In this document: positions 13,076-24,627 of the stretch, in pieces | How positions within the stretch are numbered: position 1 is the first letter of the stretch | Layout: every line of letters begins with the position of its first letter | NCBI GenBank assembly: GCA_026545765.1 | Contig: CM048839.1 | Span: 59,579,677-59,643,676, forward strand | Source: Plantago major | Lineage: Eukaryota > Streptophyta > Magnoliopsida > Lamiales > Plantaginaceae | Length of the DNA: 64,000 nucleotides | Direction: 5' to 3' | Position numbers and translations under genes: made by a program | Notes under the pieces: generated by a model | What the model was told of the DNA's origin: nothing | Seen by the model: only the letters and a program-made list of their open reading frames with translations | The model's database searches: none

Positions 13076-13132
13076 ATCCTGCAGCAAACACACTAAACAA
13101 ACGAATCAAGTGTAGGTGGAAAGCAGTTATGC

Positions 13133-14764
13133 TGGTCCAGATAACGGCAAAGTAAAAGACTAGGGGGGGGGGTGAATAGTCTTTTAAAACTTTTGTCGAT
13201 AAGCACAGTTTCTCAGATATCTGTGAAGATATTTGATACGTAATTTCAGAGAGCGGAAGACTTCTGAGATAAGTGCACGTGTTCAGCAAGATAAGTGTAA
13301 GTACTTTGCAATATAAGTAAAACAAGTAATAAACTGCAGAAAGTAAATAACACAAGTCTTTTTATAGTGGTATCTGAAGGTGGCATAATCCTTCAACTAA
13401 TCCACTTCGGTCTTTCTCAGACCTGGAATCCACTAAGATAAATGAGGTAACCTTACAGATATCTTTACTTGATTCCTAAATGCACTAGGTTCCCAACCAA
13501 GTGTTCCCCCTAAGTTATTCCCCGACTTTCACAGCCAAGTACTTCCTGTACTCAGAAAACCTTTTGAGCTGTTCCTTAGTTTCCCAAACTAAGTACTTCC
13601 TTTGCTCAACAACCTTGGAGTTATTCCTTAGTTTCCCAAACTAAGTACTTCCTGTACTCCACGCCGAATATGGTGTTGGTTTTAGGTTTGTTTGTCAGGT
13701 GAGCTTCTTTAATAACTTGTTCAGTTATTCGGATAGCTCTGTGAATCAAGTATACTTAATACACTTTGCAATGTATGGTATCTTGTTCTCTACTGACCCA
13801 AGTCTATGGTAAGTGTTCAAGAGAATGAAACTTAGATATGAAATCTTAGTTCAACTCTTTTACAAATAACAATACTCGTTAAGGATCAGGACACTTAGAA
13901 CTTTTGTGCTACTTAGAATCAAGAGCTTTGGTCGCAACAGAAAGCTTGAAGGTAAGTTGTTTGCTTGAGAGCGCTTGTGTGAGTATTCAGTGTGTTCTAA
14001 GGTTCTAAGGTGTGTTCTCAAGCAGTCTAAGTGTTGATATTTATAGATGAATTTGAGTGCCGTTTGAATAGAATCCGTTAGGCTTAAATCAAATTCAAAC
14101 TATTGATATCTGAATATAATCTTATGTGAGTTTGTCTTCTTCTTCAGAAGTTACCGTTTTTGTTCAGACATTTCTGTCTGCGCATTTAATGCACTGTACT
14201 ATATTTTGTCCTGTAGTGCCAACGGAACTATGCATGGTATCAGAGATCTTTATACAATCAGAGTTTTCTGAAACTTTGCATGTTCTTTTCCAGAGATCAT
14301 CATAGCTCCAGATACCACTTGTTTGAACAACTTGTTATAATATGTTTCTTTTTCAGAAGCATATTTTATGTCCAAGGTATCTGAGTGTAGATATCTGTGG
14401 GCACTTTCCTCGTCTCAGAAACCTTTTATTCTCAGATATCTTTTGCAACATGTATGTTTCGAAACACTTGTTTCTTCAAGATATCTGGACATAGGTTTCT
14501 GGAAAACCCTGTCTTGACAATCTTATGATCTTCAAATCTTCAAATCTGGTGAACTTTTCCTGCTGGATGCCTTCTTCTTGGTCTTCTTCAGTAAATAAAA
14601 ATTACATTTTGAGACCTAACATCCTATACAAGATTTGCTAGACTATCATACTTAGTGAGTTTCCTCTTTTACAGTGTTCAAGTGAACTAAGAGTACTAAC
14701 CACCTTTCTGAGCTAAGATAAGTCATTAGGTTGCTGATCAAAATCTAAACAGATATTCCTAACA
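13133..14764 (-). repeat. Full LTR shared by A1 (5') and A2 (3')
   Basis: This 1632-bp LTR has TG..CA ends on the element strand (TGTTAGG ... GGACCA). On its right it is flanked by the A2 polypurine tract and on its left by the leader and gag start of A1, so one LTR serves two internal regions. A G-rich run followed by TGAATAGTC (about 13163-13183) is conserved in all full LTRs here. The word AGATATCT occurs five times in it. Confidence 0.9.
14038..14045 (-). promoter_or_regulatory. Putative TATA box of the A1/A2-type LTR
   Basis: TATAAATA on the element strand lies about 900 bp before the LTR 3' end. At the matching place the other LTRs carry TATATATA (39040-39047 and 50132-50139). The conserved position supports a core promoter. 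The start site is not known. Confidence 0.5.
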
Positions 14765-14780
14765 AATTTCCCCCATTTTG
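14765..14780 (-). other. Polypurine tract of A2
   Basis: On the element strand CAAAATGGGGGAAATT stands directly before the LTR terminus at 14764, identical to the tract of A1. Confidence 0.75.
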
Positions 14781-15324
14781 ATCAGTCAACGATGACTATC
14801 TGACCTATTACAAATCTGGATGAGGAAACAATCCACCACTTAATCATTTCTTATGATCTATTAATTCATATAATTAAGTGCAGAAAGTAAACATCAACCG
14901 AATCACAAGGTGTGATCTTTGCTGATAAGTTATCTTTTATAGAAAATGATATCTGAGAGTAAGTTCATCAGATATGATACAGAGAAAGCTTACAGATAAT
15001 TTTTTGAAGATTTAACAGAAAAGGTCAATCAGCAAAATCACAGAAACTACTTAGTCAAATAGAACAACAGGAGTTACCAAACTCCAAGTGAACATTCTAA
15101 ATGACAAGTCTTCAAGTCTTCAAAAATTATTCAACTCTTCAAAACAGTTCCATGGATCAGTCTGCAAATTTCCTATCACCAAACCTTTTGATATCATCAG
15201 AGTAGTCATAGAGAAGAGTTCTGACAATCATCTCTGTGTCTCTGGCAAATCCACAGACTTCCTTGTAGGTTTTGGTGGGATTTCTCTTGACAAAATGCTT
15301 GACCCACAGATACTTTCCCCACTT

Positions 15325-18300
15325 TCAGGCATGCTCGATTCTGATATCTGATAGCTTGAAATATTCATAAATTATCTTCAGATATCTGATGTCACCCTTG
15401 TATTGATCTTCAGTTAAGTAGAAGGACTCATAGGGTTCCACCACAAGTCTTGCTCTTGTGCCTGTTCCAGTGATGTTGGGAATTCTGTGCACATCATCTA
15501 TCTTTCCATAAGGACATTCATCAGAGAGGTCCTTCTTCATGGCTTCTGTTCTCTTGATTACTTCAAAATCCAACCATGCTTTGATGTGATTGGTGTTAAT
15601 CAAGATTGGCTTATCTTTTCTCCATGCCATGAGCTGTTTATGGATTGGTTCTGGAAACCTTGAATTTACCAGTAAGTGCTTGAGCTCCAGAATCCAGTAG
15701 CCATTCTTCTAATTAATGCACCTGTAGACAGAGGAATTGTTGTCATTCTTCACATACTCAATTTTGGCTTCTTCTGGCCTGAGTGGAAGTTGACTTTGTC
15801 TTTGTTCAGCTCTTAGATTGTTCCTTCTTTGTCTAGAATTCTCCTTTGGGGGATTGCTTGAAGAACCACCCTGGATTGACTTGGTATTTCCAGAGGGTGT
15901 TTTAGCTGCTAAAGGCTTTGCAGCTATGGGCTCAGTTAGGCTATCAATTTTCCTTTTTCTGTGAAGAGAAGCTTCATCTTCATCAGTTTCTTCATCATCA
16001 TCAAGATTAATTCTTGTGAGACTTTTGCAGCCTTCTTCTTCTTCTTCAGAAGATTCATCAATCCTTCTTACTTGTCTTCTCCTTGAGCCTTGGTAAGCCA
16101 TGGCCCTTGTTACCATTGTAGTTTCTTCAGTTGGCTGCTGGGAAGTAGCTACTATTTGCAAAGCAGCTTGATTTGATGAGGGATCATCTATTCTGAGTGG
16201 TGGCTGGGAAGTTTCCTTGTTTCCTCTTCCTTTTTGAGCAGCACCAACTCTAGATTTCTTCTTTCCTCCCCCCTGATCAGATCCAAATTCTTCCCCCTTA
16301 GTCATTGTTGACTGACTAAGTACCACAAAAGAATCTGAGAGAGACTCAAAATTCTTTTGCAAGTAGTTGTAGGCAGTGACGAACTTCTAAAGTTCAGTCT
16401 TGAGCTCCTGATTTTGTTTGATAAGTCCATTTTCCTTATCAATGAGCTCTGCTAATGGGCCTAGTATGGCATCTGCTTTTCCAGCAGTGTAACTTGCCTC
16501 ATGAAAAGCTTTTTTAGCTAGTGATACATCATCGTCCCTTACCATTCCCAGATCCTTCTGAGCAATGATCATACTGGTTGTTCTCTGAGTGATGAGCTCA
16601 GTGAATTTCTGGATATCTGAGGGGACGGAGGCAATTACTTATTTGTTTTGTGAAGACATCTCCCTTTTAAGATGTGCCAAAACTTGATATCTATTCATAT
16701 ATTCATGGGAGTGGACATTTGGCAGTTTGTTGAAAACTTCAGGAGCAATTAGCTTCCTTTTCAGATGAGAAACCGCTAAGTGTTCATTGCGGTGTTCTGC
16801 CAAAGTCATGTCTTCTTCATCATCTGAGTCCTCAGCCCAGTGATCTTCATCCTCTTGGACATTTTCAAGATTTTCCAATCCAGCAACCATCTCAGAGATG
16901 GGCTTCTTTCCTTTCTAAGAGGAGGATGGTATGTCTTTTGCTGATGATGCAGCCTTAGCATCATGCTTTTCTTTAGATACTTCTTCAGTATCTAGCTCCT
17001 TAGCAATAGCATTTACAGCATCCTGGAGCTCTTTAACCTCAGAGTAAGCTACTGTCTCTTGTAAGTATTGTTCTTGTAGTTGATTGAGCTTATCTATGGA
17101 TTTAACTAGCGCTTCTTCTAGTTAAAGATGGAGCTGTTGCTCTTCTTCCAACAGTTGTTTGAGTTGAGCAGTTCTGGTTTGAGTATTTAATATCTTCTGA
17201 GTTGTTTCCTCAGAGTGCTCAACTACTTGTTCAGTATTACCTTTTTGTTGTTGGGATTGTTGTGAAGGATGAGTGGATTTCTGAGGAGATGGAGGAGGGG
17301 ATTGCTGTGATGTCCTCTCAGTGTGCTTTTCAGCAGCTGAGGCATTGTTTCCGTGTGAAATTCTTCCTGTCCCTGGTGCAGGGGAATCATCATCCTTTTT
17401 ATCATCCTTTTTGTAATGGTCAGAGGGAGGTTCATCAAAGTTATTCTCATCTATTTCTTCCTCCTCATCGTCTTCAGATACAAGATTAAGCACTTCAGGA
17501 ATAGTGATCTTCTGCCCATTAACCTCTTCTTGTTCAGAAGGAATAAATTGTACTGCCTGGGGCAGGACTGGCTTGAATGCCATATGCAATCTTGTCTGAC
17601 CATTTGCCTGTTTGAAGGCTTGCACCAATTTATGTGCCACTTCCTTGGAAAAATCCTTACGCATTAAGGTCGCAACTTTATATTGTTCAGTAGGGAACAT
17701 TGTGTGGATGTAGTTTTCCAGGTTAAGAGCTCGTGCTCGTCTTGTTGGTTGATCTGTGATTCTCAGTATTTCAGAGAGATCAGATCACCTTAACCTTTCC
17801 ATTTCTTGAAGCATTGAATATGCTTTGGCAAGGTATGAGTCTTGAAGAAGGGAAGAAGGTTTTCATAGTCATCATTTGACTCCTTCTTGGCACTACTTTG
17901 AACCTGAAAGAAAGAGTTTTGAATTAGTTTCAAAACTTGTGTAGATATCTGAGTTTTAGAGTAGTCAAGTATCTGTGTTACCTGTGCAACAGCAACAGGC
18001 TCAGAGGGTTGGACTACTGAGGTTCCAGGTGCCTCAGATATCTGGATATGAGGAGGAGACTGGGAAGTCTGATCCTTAGTGATCTTTCTCTCTTCTTGAA
18101 CCTGAGATTAGAAACATAATACTTAGGAAATTTCATCAAGAAAAAGTTCTATTTTCAGAATCAGATATCTGAGAGGTCAATTACCTCCACTATTTGAGGC
18201 TCAGATACTTGTTGCTCAGAGACTTGTGCAGTCTCTAGAAATTTCTTGTGATGAAGGTTTTGAGGCCTCATCAATTTCCATTTGTTGTGGGGATTGAGCG

Positions 18301-20151
18301 GGCAATTCCCCAGCAACTTCTACTTCTTTTTTAACCTGTTTAAGTAGAAAGTGTTAGTTTGAGAAAAGTGATCAGAGATTTGTCTTTGAAGATTATAGTT
18401 ATCTGAATGAAATACCTTCTCTGCAGAAGGTTCAGATACTTGTTCCTTAGAGACCTTGGAAGTCTCTGGATTCTTTTCTGAAGAGATAGACTTTTCAGTC
18501 TCTTCATTTTTCTTCTCAGTTGGAGCCTATTAGAAACAAAAACTTAATAGTATTAGTCAAGTGTATAAAGAACATATCTGAGATGTTATATCTTAAGGAA
18601 CTGTCTTCTACATGTGAGATAGGCTCTTGTTCCTTAAGTGGTGAGGCTATGGAAGCCTCCTTCTCAGATTCTGAGGCAAGCTTTGCAGCTTCCTCTTGTT
18701 CTTTTGTTTCTAATTCAGCCTGTAACAAAGAATTTTTATTAGTTAACAAGACAGAAAACACAAAGAAATTCACAAGTACAAACCATTCAGCTACCTGAGC
18801 AATGTCAGGCTGAGTGGTCTCTGGAACTTGTGACCCTTCCATGAGTTGGTCTCGTTGTTCCAGTGTTTCTTCTTTGTTGGAAGTTTGAGGTATTTCAACC
18901 TTTTCCTGAGTGGCTAACTCAGTTGCCTCCCCTAGTTGATCATGATGAGTAGGTGTCTCAGTTTGACCCCTCTCTTGGAGTTGGGGAACCTGCTCATTTG
19001 CAGGATTTTCTTCAGCATACTGCATTGCTGGCATGTCGAAATGAAGTTCATTTACCATTTCATCAACCACTTGTGGCTGTTGTGGTTGTGGTTGCTGTGG
19101 TTGTCTGGAAGCAGATGTTTGAGCATTTGAGAGCTCTTCAAGATCTTTAAGTGTGGCGTTGACATCAGCGTCAGCCAATACTAGGTCACCACTCATCAGG
19201 GCTTCTTGAAGTTGTGCATATGTGACTGTCCCTGATGGTGTGATGGCACCAACAACCTTTGCTATAGGTGCTTGTTCAGCAACCTTTGAGCTAGTTGCTT
19301 TCTCAGCAACCTTGGACCTTTTGTTCTTCCCCTTTGCCTTGGTTACTTTTTCAGCAACCTTGGGGGATGGGATTTTCTCCTCGCCCGATTCGTCATCGAA
19401 ATCTGGAATAGAGTTATCAACAATCCCTGCTGCTTCTGCAGAAAGAGTTTGAAGTTTCTCATCATTTATGAGTTCATCAGCATGGCTTTCTGTAATAGTC
19501 TTCACATTTCTGAAAGAACTTTCTCTTGCTGAGTCTACTTGTTCAGTAGTCGATACCGCTTTTGCAGCATTGATGAGTTCATCTGCATTTATGAGTTGAT
19601 CGGCAGCTACGACAGGTATCTGGGAATCGACAACCTCAATGGGTGTGCCTTCTGATTTGCCAGCAGACTTCTTTCGTGAAGTTCTGGGCTTCTTAGTCGC
19701 AACTTTTCCCTCAGATACCTCTTCAGTCTTTCGCTTCTTGGAACCTTTCTGAGATCCAGTAACCTTTTTCATCATGTTTGTATACTCATATTTGTAGAGT
19801 AGGTTACTGTTGGCAATATCTGCCGTCTCTCTGAGCTCAATGCCAAGACATTCCAGTAAGTAGCAAATTTTCAGTCCATAGCTTACTGTGGCTTTTGGCT
19901 CAGCAAGGCCCTTAACGATTTTAGGCTCAAAGCCTTATATCTTCTTCACAAATTTCATGAAGGCGTACTTCCCCCAATTGAAAGAGTTTTCCAGCCTTTT
20001 GTCTTGTTGGCTCAACAAGAACATCATCATCCAGCATTCTTGGCTTATCTGGTCAGCACCTCCTTGTAGACCATCAAAGCATTTGTGAAGGATATATGCC
20101 AACACATCCCAGTGGACCAAAAGATGTCTGGTCCTGATTTCAGCAAGCTTG
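15325..20151 (-). mobile_element. Accessory region of A2, 3' part
   Basis: This matches the A1 accessory region from its middle to its end: lysine-rich stretch, QPQQPQ run, acidic coiled-coil-like part (17.1-18.9 kb) and C-terminal block with MAWRKDKPILINTNH near 15.6 kb. The intron-like GT..AG blocks of A1 recur at the matching places (about 17.9-18.8 kb), so they predate the split of these copies. The stretch ends at the B insertion. Broken. Confidence 0.7.
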
Positions 20152-20156
20152 AAATC
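20152..20156. repeat. Target site duplication of B, left copy (AAATC)
   Basis: AAATC stands directly before the LTR start of B and recurs at 30827-30831 directly after its other LTR. The unoccupied paralogous site in A1, near 5888-5892, has AAATC once in the same context (GAAATCAGTGGG). Confidence 0.95.
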
Positions 20157-20996
20157 TGTTAAAACTTAGGATCCCGGATTGGTACTTGGAACTAGATTAA
20201 TCAGAAAATGTTGCCAACAATGTTGTTCAACAATGTCTACAGTAAACAGATAGCAGTGGATTAATAATAAAACTTCTATTACCAAGCCAATATATAGAAA
20301 AATATATTAGCAACGCCTTAGGCAAAATATCTACTGACAGGAAAAGTAGATCTAATCAACTAGGTTTAATACAATCACAACCGATTGATTAAACAACCAA
20401 AACTAGCCCTAGAAGAACCAACAGTAAAAGCTATTCTAGGTCGATGTTCGAAAGAGTTATTCCAACAATGAATACTCTTAGACAAACTCTAAAGCTAGCA
20501 GAAAACAAGAAGCCTAAACTCTTTAAATCTCAATTGATCTTTTCAAAAAGCTCAACCTTGCTTTGCTGAATACTTGCATATATATACTTGAGATATCAAC
20601 CTCTTCCATCTATGTCGAAAAGCAATAGGATCTCAGCAAAGGCAATTTTCCTTTTACTTGTTTTCTTCAATATGCACATAGAAGGAAATTCCCATATTTC
20701 GATTCTTCATAAAATATATTCCTTCTTGCTTTCACCACAAGCTGTTCTTTTTCCTTAAATCATCTCTTGTTCGATTTGTCAATACTTCCAGTCCAAGTTT
20801 CCTGTCCAATGTGCTTTGTCTTCGATGTCTACTGCAATGCTATATCTTCAATGTTATGTCAGCATTGAATTCTATCCTGTCACAATGTTATACAACATTG
20901 GTAATCCTGCAGCTTCACAAACAACAACAAACACAAACTTGGAACTGATTATTAAAAGACAAGATTATCAAAATATAAGTGCATACTGCACTTTCA
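20157..20996 (-). repeat. 3' LTR of B
   Basis: 840 bp with TG..CA ends on the element strand (TGAAAGTGCAG ... TTTTAACA). It matches 29995-30826. A putative TATA stretch (TATATATA type) lies at 20579-20586 on the element strand. Confidence 0.93.
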
Positions 20997-21009
20997 ATCT
21001 CCCCCTTAA
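20997..21009 (-). other. Polypurine tract of B
   Basis: On the element strand TTAAGGGGGAGAT stands directly before the LTR start TGAAAGTGC. A similar purine run (GGGGGAGAA type) near 21080-21210 is likely part of the same 3' untranslated area. Confidence 0.75.
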
Positions 21010-21408
21010 TCTTAGTCTTTCATCACAAAATAAAACAAGAGTTTAATAGAAACATAACTAAGAACTACTAAAGATCTATTCTATTCTCCCCCTTAACCAG
21101 ACAGTTTAAGAAACTTCAAGAGAATTTAAAATATTACAGACCCACAAAAAAATATAATTGTTCAACACATAATCAAGTAAAATGAACTCAAGTTATCTAT
21201 TCTCCCCCTTTTTGTGAGGAAAGAAAAGAAACTAGAGTACTTCTGAACTTCAGATTGTTTGAGATCTGCTCATCAAGCCCTTTGATTTGCTCCAGAATCA
21301 GCTTGTCCTGTTCAGTTAGAATACCTGCAGATAGAGTTTCAATGTTAGGGATCAATGTTGAACCAACATGTAGGTCAACATTGGAACGTTAGCAAGAACT
21401 TCTGAGCT

Positions 21409-23172
21409 TCACGCATCAGCTTTGCCAGTAGAAAGAGGAATATTCTCCACCACATCCATGTTCACAGAAACATCAGGATCTACCCAAGGAAGATCACAGA
21501 TCCTGTCATGTGTTTCCAGCAGTTCTTTGGTGACTGTGATGGATTTGAAGTTGGAATGATAGACATCATTGGCTTTGACCTCGATACCCTGCATCTGAAG
21601 GACAGCAAATATGGTTGATGGGAGAATCAAATGACCTCTGATCCCTCTATTCTTGGAATTTTCTAGATGCTTGAGAATCCTTTCTCCCAGATTGACATTG
21701 TATCCCATTTTGATCCTGTAGAGCAACATGGCTGCCTCTTGACTGAGCTTGTTGTTATTGGAAGATGGCGACGGTTATCTGCAGATCCTGGCAAGAACAG
21801 AGACTAGAGAACAATAATATTTCAGGTCTAGAGTCCCAGTAGGCCAAGATTTTAATTTTCCTGCAGTTAGCTCTCTAGCAATCTCATCCATAGTCACCTC
21901 CACAGGAGTCTCAACCTCATCCCTATTTCTATGCAGCACTGTATTGATGTCCTTAGAAGTCAAGAAGAATACATCACCCCTAAGATACACACAGTGATGC
22001 TTACCATGGCCTTCAATACTAAAATTCTCAGATAAATGAGCATAGAATTCTCTGATGATTTCAGGAACAAAAGCAGCATATTGGGTAACAGCATAATAGA
22101 GATTCCTTTTCTTCAGATAGGCAACCAAGTTATACTCTTCAAATGATTCCTCTTTAATTATCTTCTCAACATCTATAGCATTATTTTTTATTTTCTCATA
22201 TTTTTCTAGATTCTTGTTATCATAGAACAAGTGAGAAACTGCATCTTCATCCCAATCAGAACCATCTGTAAAAACAGGTTCAGAGGATAGATCATTTACC
22301 TCAGGATCTTCAATCTAATCTTCTCCAAGAATGACATCCTCATCATCTAATGATTCTTCTTCAGATTCTTCCTCTGTCTCAGCTTCATAATCTTCAGAGT
22401 CATCTGAGCTTTCATATGTGTTGCTCAGATCTTCTTCATCAACCATTGACTCGTCCTTAGAGTCATCTTCAGTTTCTGGCTCATAATCCTCCATATCATC
22501 AGAGCTTTCATCATCATTATCATCATGAGTAACTGATGTTGCAACAACATCCTCATCTATATTCATAGGGTCACTTTCTGTTTTTTCTGAGTCATCTGAC
22601 TGCCAATCTTCCACCACAACTGGTTCAATAGTAGGCTCATCTGCGGATTTCTCAACATTTTTAGAGTGCATGCTTGTCTGATTCTCATCACCATTCAGGC
22701 CATCAGTAGTCGTTTCCCCTGTTTTGTCAGGTTGTTGTACATCATCTTTTTCAACCGATGAAGGGTTTTGGGGGTTTTCTCTCAGATCTGCATGTTGAAT
22801 TTTAGTATGTTCAACATCTTTCCCAGCTTCCTCCATGGAAGCATCTTTCTCTATCCCCATTGGGCTTTCACCATCATCCCTAAGATCTTGAGGCAAGTCG
22901 ACTGGAATGTTTCCCAATTTGACAAGGGTTTCTGCAGCAAACTGAGAGGGGTTTGATGGTGACGACTCTATTTGGGGTTTTGAAGATGGAGATGATGGTT
23001 TTGGTACTGGAGATGGGGATTTTTCAGCACATTCTTCCGAATCCTCACTTATCTCATAGATTGGAATCTCAAAATCGGCAGGTTCGGCACGGATGGGAAG
23101 AGGATATGCTTGCTCCCCCTCAGGTGTTTGCAACGAAACTCCGGGCAAGACAGGTTTTGTTGGAGACGACAT
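21409..23172 (-). mobile_element. Accessory region of B with plant-transposon-protein-like domain
   Basis: This is a post-pol coding region starting near 23172 (MSSPTKPVLPGV). The first ~290 residues are very rich in D, E, S and T with no clear fold. A globular part follows (about 21.4-22.2 kb) with YAAFVPEIIREFYAHL, VYLRGDVFFLT, WPTGTLDLKYYCSLVSVL and LLYRIKMG. These match my memory of the 'putative plant transposon protein' domain (Pfam PF20167-like), common in plant retroelement and transposon proteins, function unknown. It shows no obvious likeness to the accessory region of A. Broken in about two places. Confidence 0.65.
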
Positions 23173-24627
23173 TGTTCAGATCGTGAATGCAGAGATGAAG
23201 GAGAAAGAGCGGGAGAGTGGTTTGGTTGAGAGTGACAAGTGAATAAAGTGAGGCGAAGGTGAAGAGTTTGGGAGTAAAAAGTGAATAAGGAGAAAGGTTT
23301 TTTTTTTTTTTTTTTTTTTTGGAAATGATTGTGGTTTGGATAGGTGGCAGTTTTTTGTGAGTGGTGGAGAAGTGGGCTAATGAGAGAAGGTAATATGGTT
23401 GAAGGAGTGTTTTTGGTTGGTTTGCTTCAAAGATCATAACCATATATATCAAAACACAAACCAAGATCTGTACACAACTGTTAATATGAGATTAAGGAAA
23501 GCAAATGACCACCGTATCAATTAGGTCAACAATGAAGGAGATTCTCAAAACTCATCCTAGGGAGGTACGTTTTTGGTTTGGGAAACAAATCAAGATCAGA
23601 TAAGAGTAAGACACTTAACAGATTAAACAAAAAACGGATGTAGGAAGACACAAAAATACACATTACTCCCCCTCAAACCCAACCCAAAAAACACAGAAAG
23701 TGCACACAAAAACACAGCAAAGAAAGTACTTCAAGCACAGGCAATGTTGACCATGATGTTGGCTCAACATTGATGACAACATCGGGAAATCAGACCATTC
23801 TTAATGTAAGTCAGCCAGGAAACCAAGTCTCAAGATGTGCAGATTCGATTAACACCACTGATGCTGCAGGCAAAGTCAGAAAGAGAAAGGAATACCAAAG
23901 AAACACACCCAACATTGCCTCAAAAAGTAAATTGAGCAATTAACATAAGTTTGAGTGGGGGTGACCTTGAGACTGTGAACCATGTCAAATAATTGGAACA
24001 CGTATGAATCCGTTCCAAAGCCAAAGCCTATGCAGAGTTAGGCAAACACACATCTCATGGCATAAAGATCACTCATTTGACCACATTGGGTTAAATGGTA
24101 CTCAGAAAGTGAACCAGCAGCATTACGAGAATCGGCACTTTTGTGCGTGTCGGTTTCCAGTACAGGCCATCAACCCTCACGACATATGACACATTGGCCA
24201 CGTCGATTTTTGGGTAGTATTTGAAACCTGCCCAACACGATCCTCGATGGAAACACTTCGAGCCCTTTTTTATCATAATTCATTAGATTTATTAAGCATA
24301 AAGGACAGGGGGCAACATCAAGTGTGAGTCAAGGTACAAGTAAAAATAGCCAAAGCGATGGCGTGGGTTTGTTATAAAGCAAACACACATGAGACTCAAT
24401 CCCTTTCAACCTTGGTTTCAAACAGTCTTTCAATACCTAAGCATCACCACTGTAAGCTACAAATCAGGCACAGCCATCGACCTTCACAGGAGCACAGAAA
24501 ACACATTGACACACAAGAAGAAAAGAAAAAAGTAAATAGCAAAAAAAAAAAAAAAGACAACACTAGATAAACACAGAAGTCAATGTTGACCGTGATGTTA
24601 TGTCAACATTGCTTGCAGCAAATCCTA
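23173..24627 (-). mobile_element. Non-coding spacer of B between pol and the accessory region
   Basis: About 1.45 kb with no supported gene. It contains a poly(T) run near 23299-23320 and a poly(A) run near 24540-24555 (plus strand). It also holds two of the clearest inverted CAATGTTG...CAACATTG pairs, at 23742-23772 and 24581-24611. Confidence 0.5.

Larger units (their letters stand above)
445..13132 (-). mobile_element. Internal region of copia element A1 (SIRE/Maximus-like), broken
   Basis: This is a complete-length but broken internal region of a large Ty1/copia element read on the minus strand, in the order gag, protease, integrase, reverse transcriptase, RNase H, then a very long accessory region. 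The order (integrase before RT), the size (about 12.7 kb between LTRs) and the extra coding region after pol fit the SIRE/Maximus lineage. Roughly eight breaks interrupt gag-pol. It is very like A2, with which it shares an LTR, and more distant from A3. It has no target duplication of its own, because it sits in a recombined array. Confidence 0.9.

Noticed and set aside
23299-23320. Poly(T) run as the tail of an inserted LINE or SINE
   Set aside because: No target duplication or element text beside it; it lies in the spacer of B and is best seen as simple sequence.
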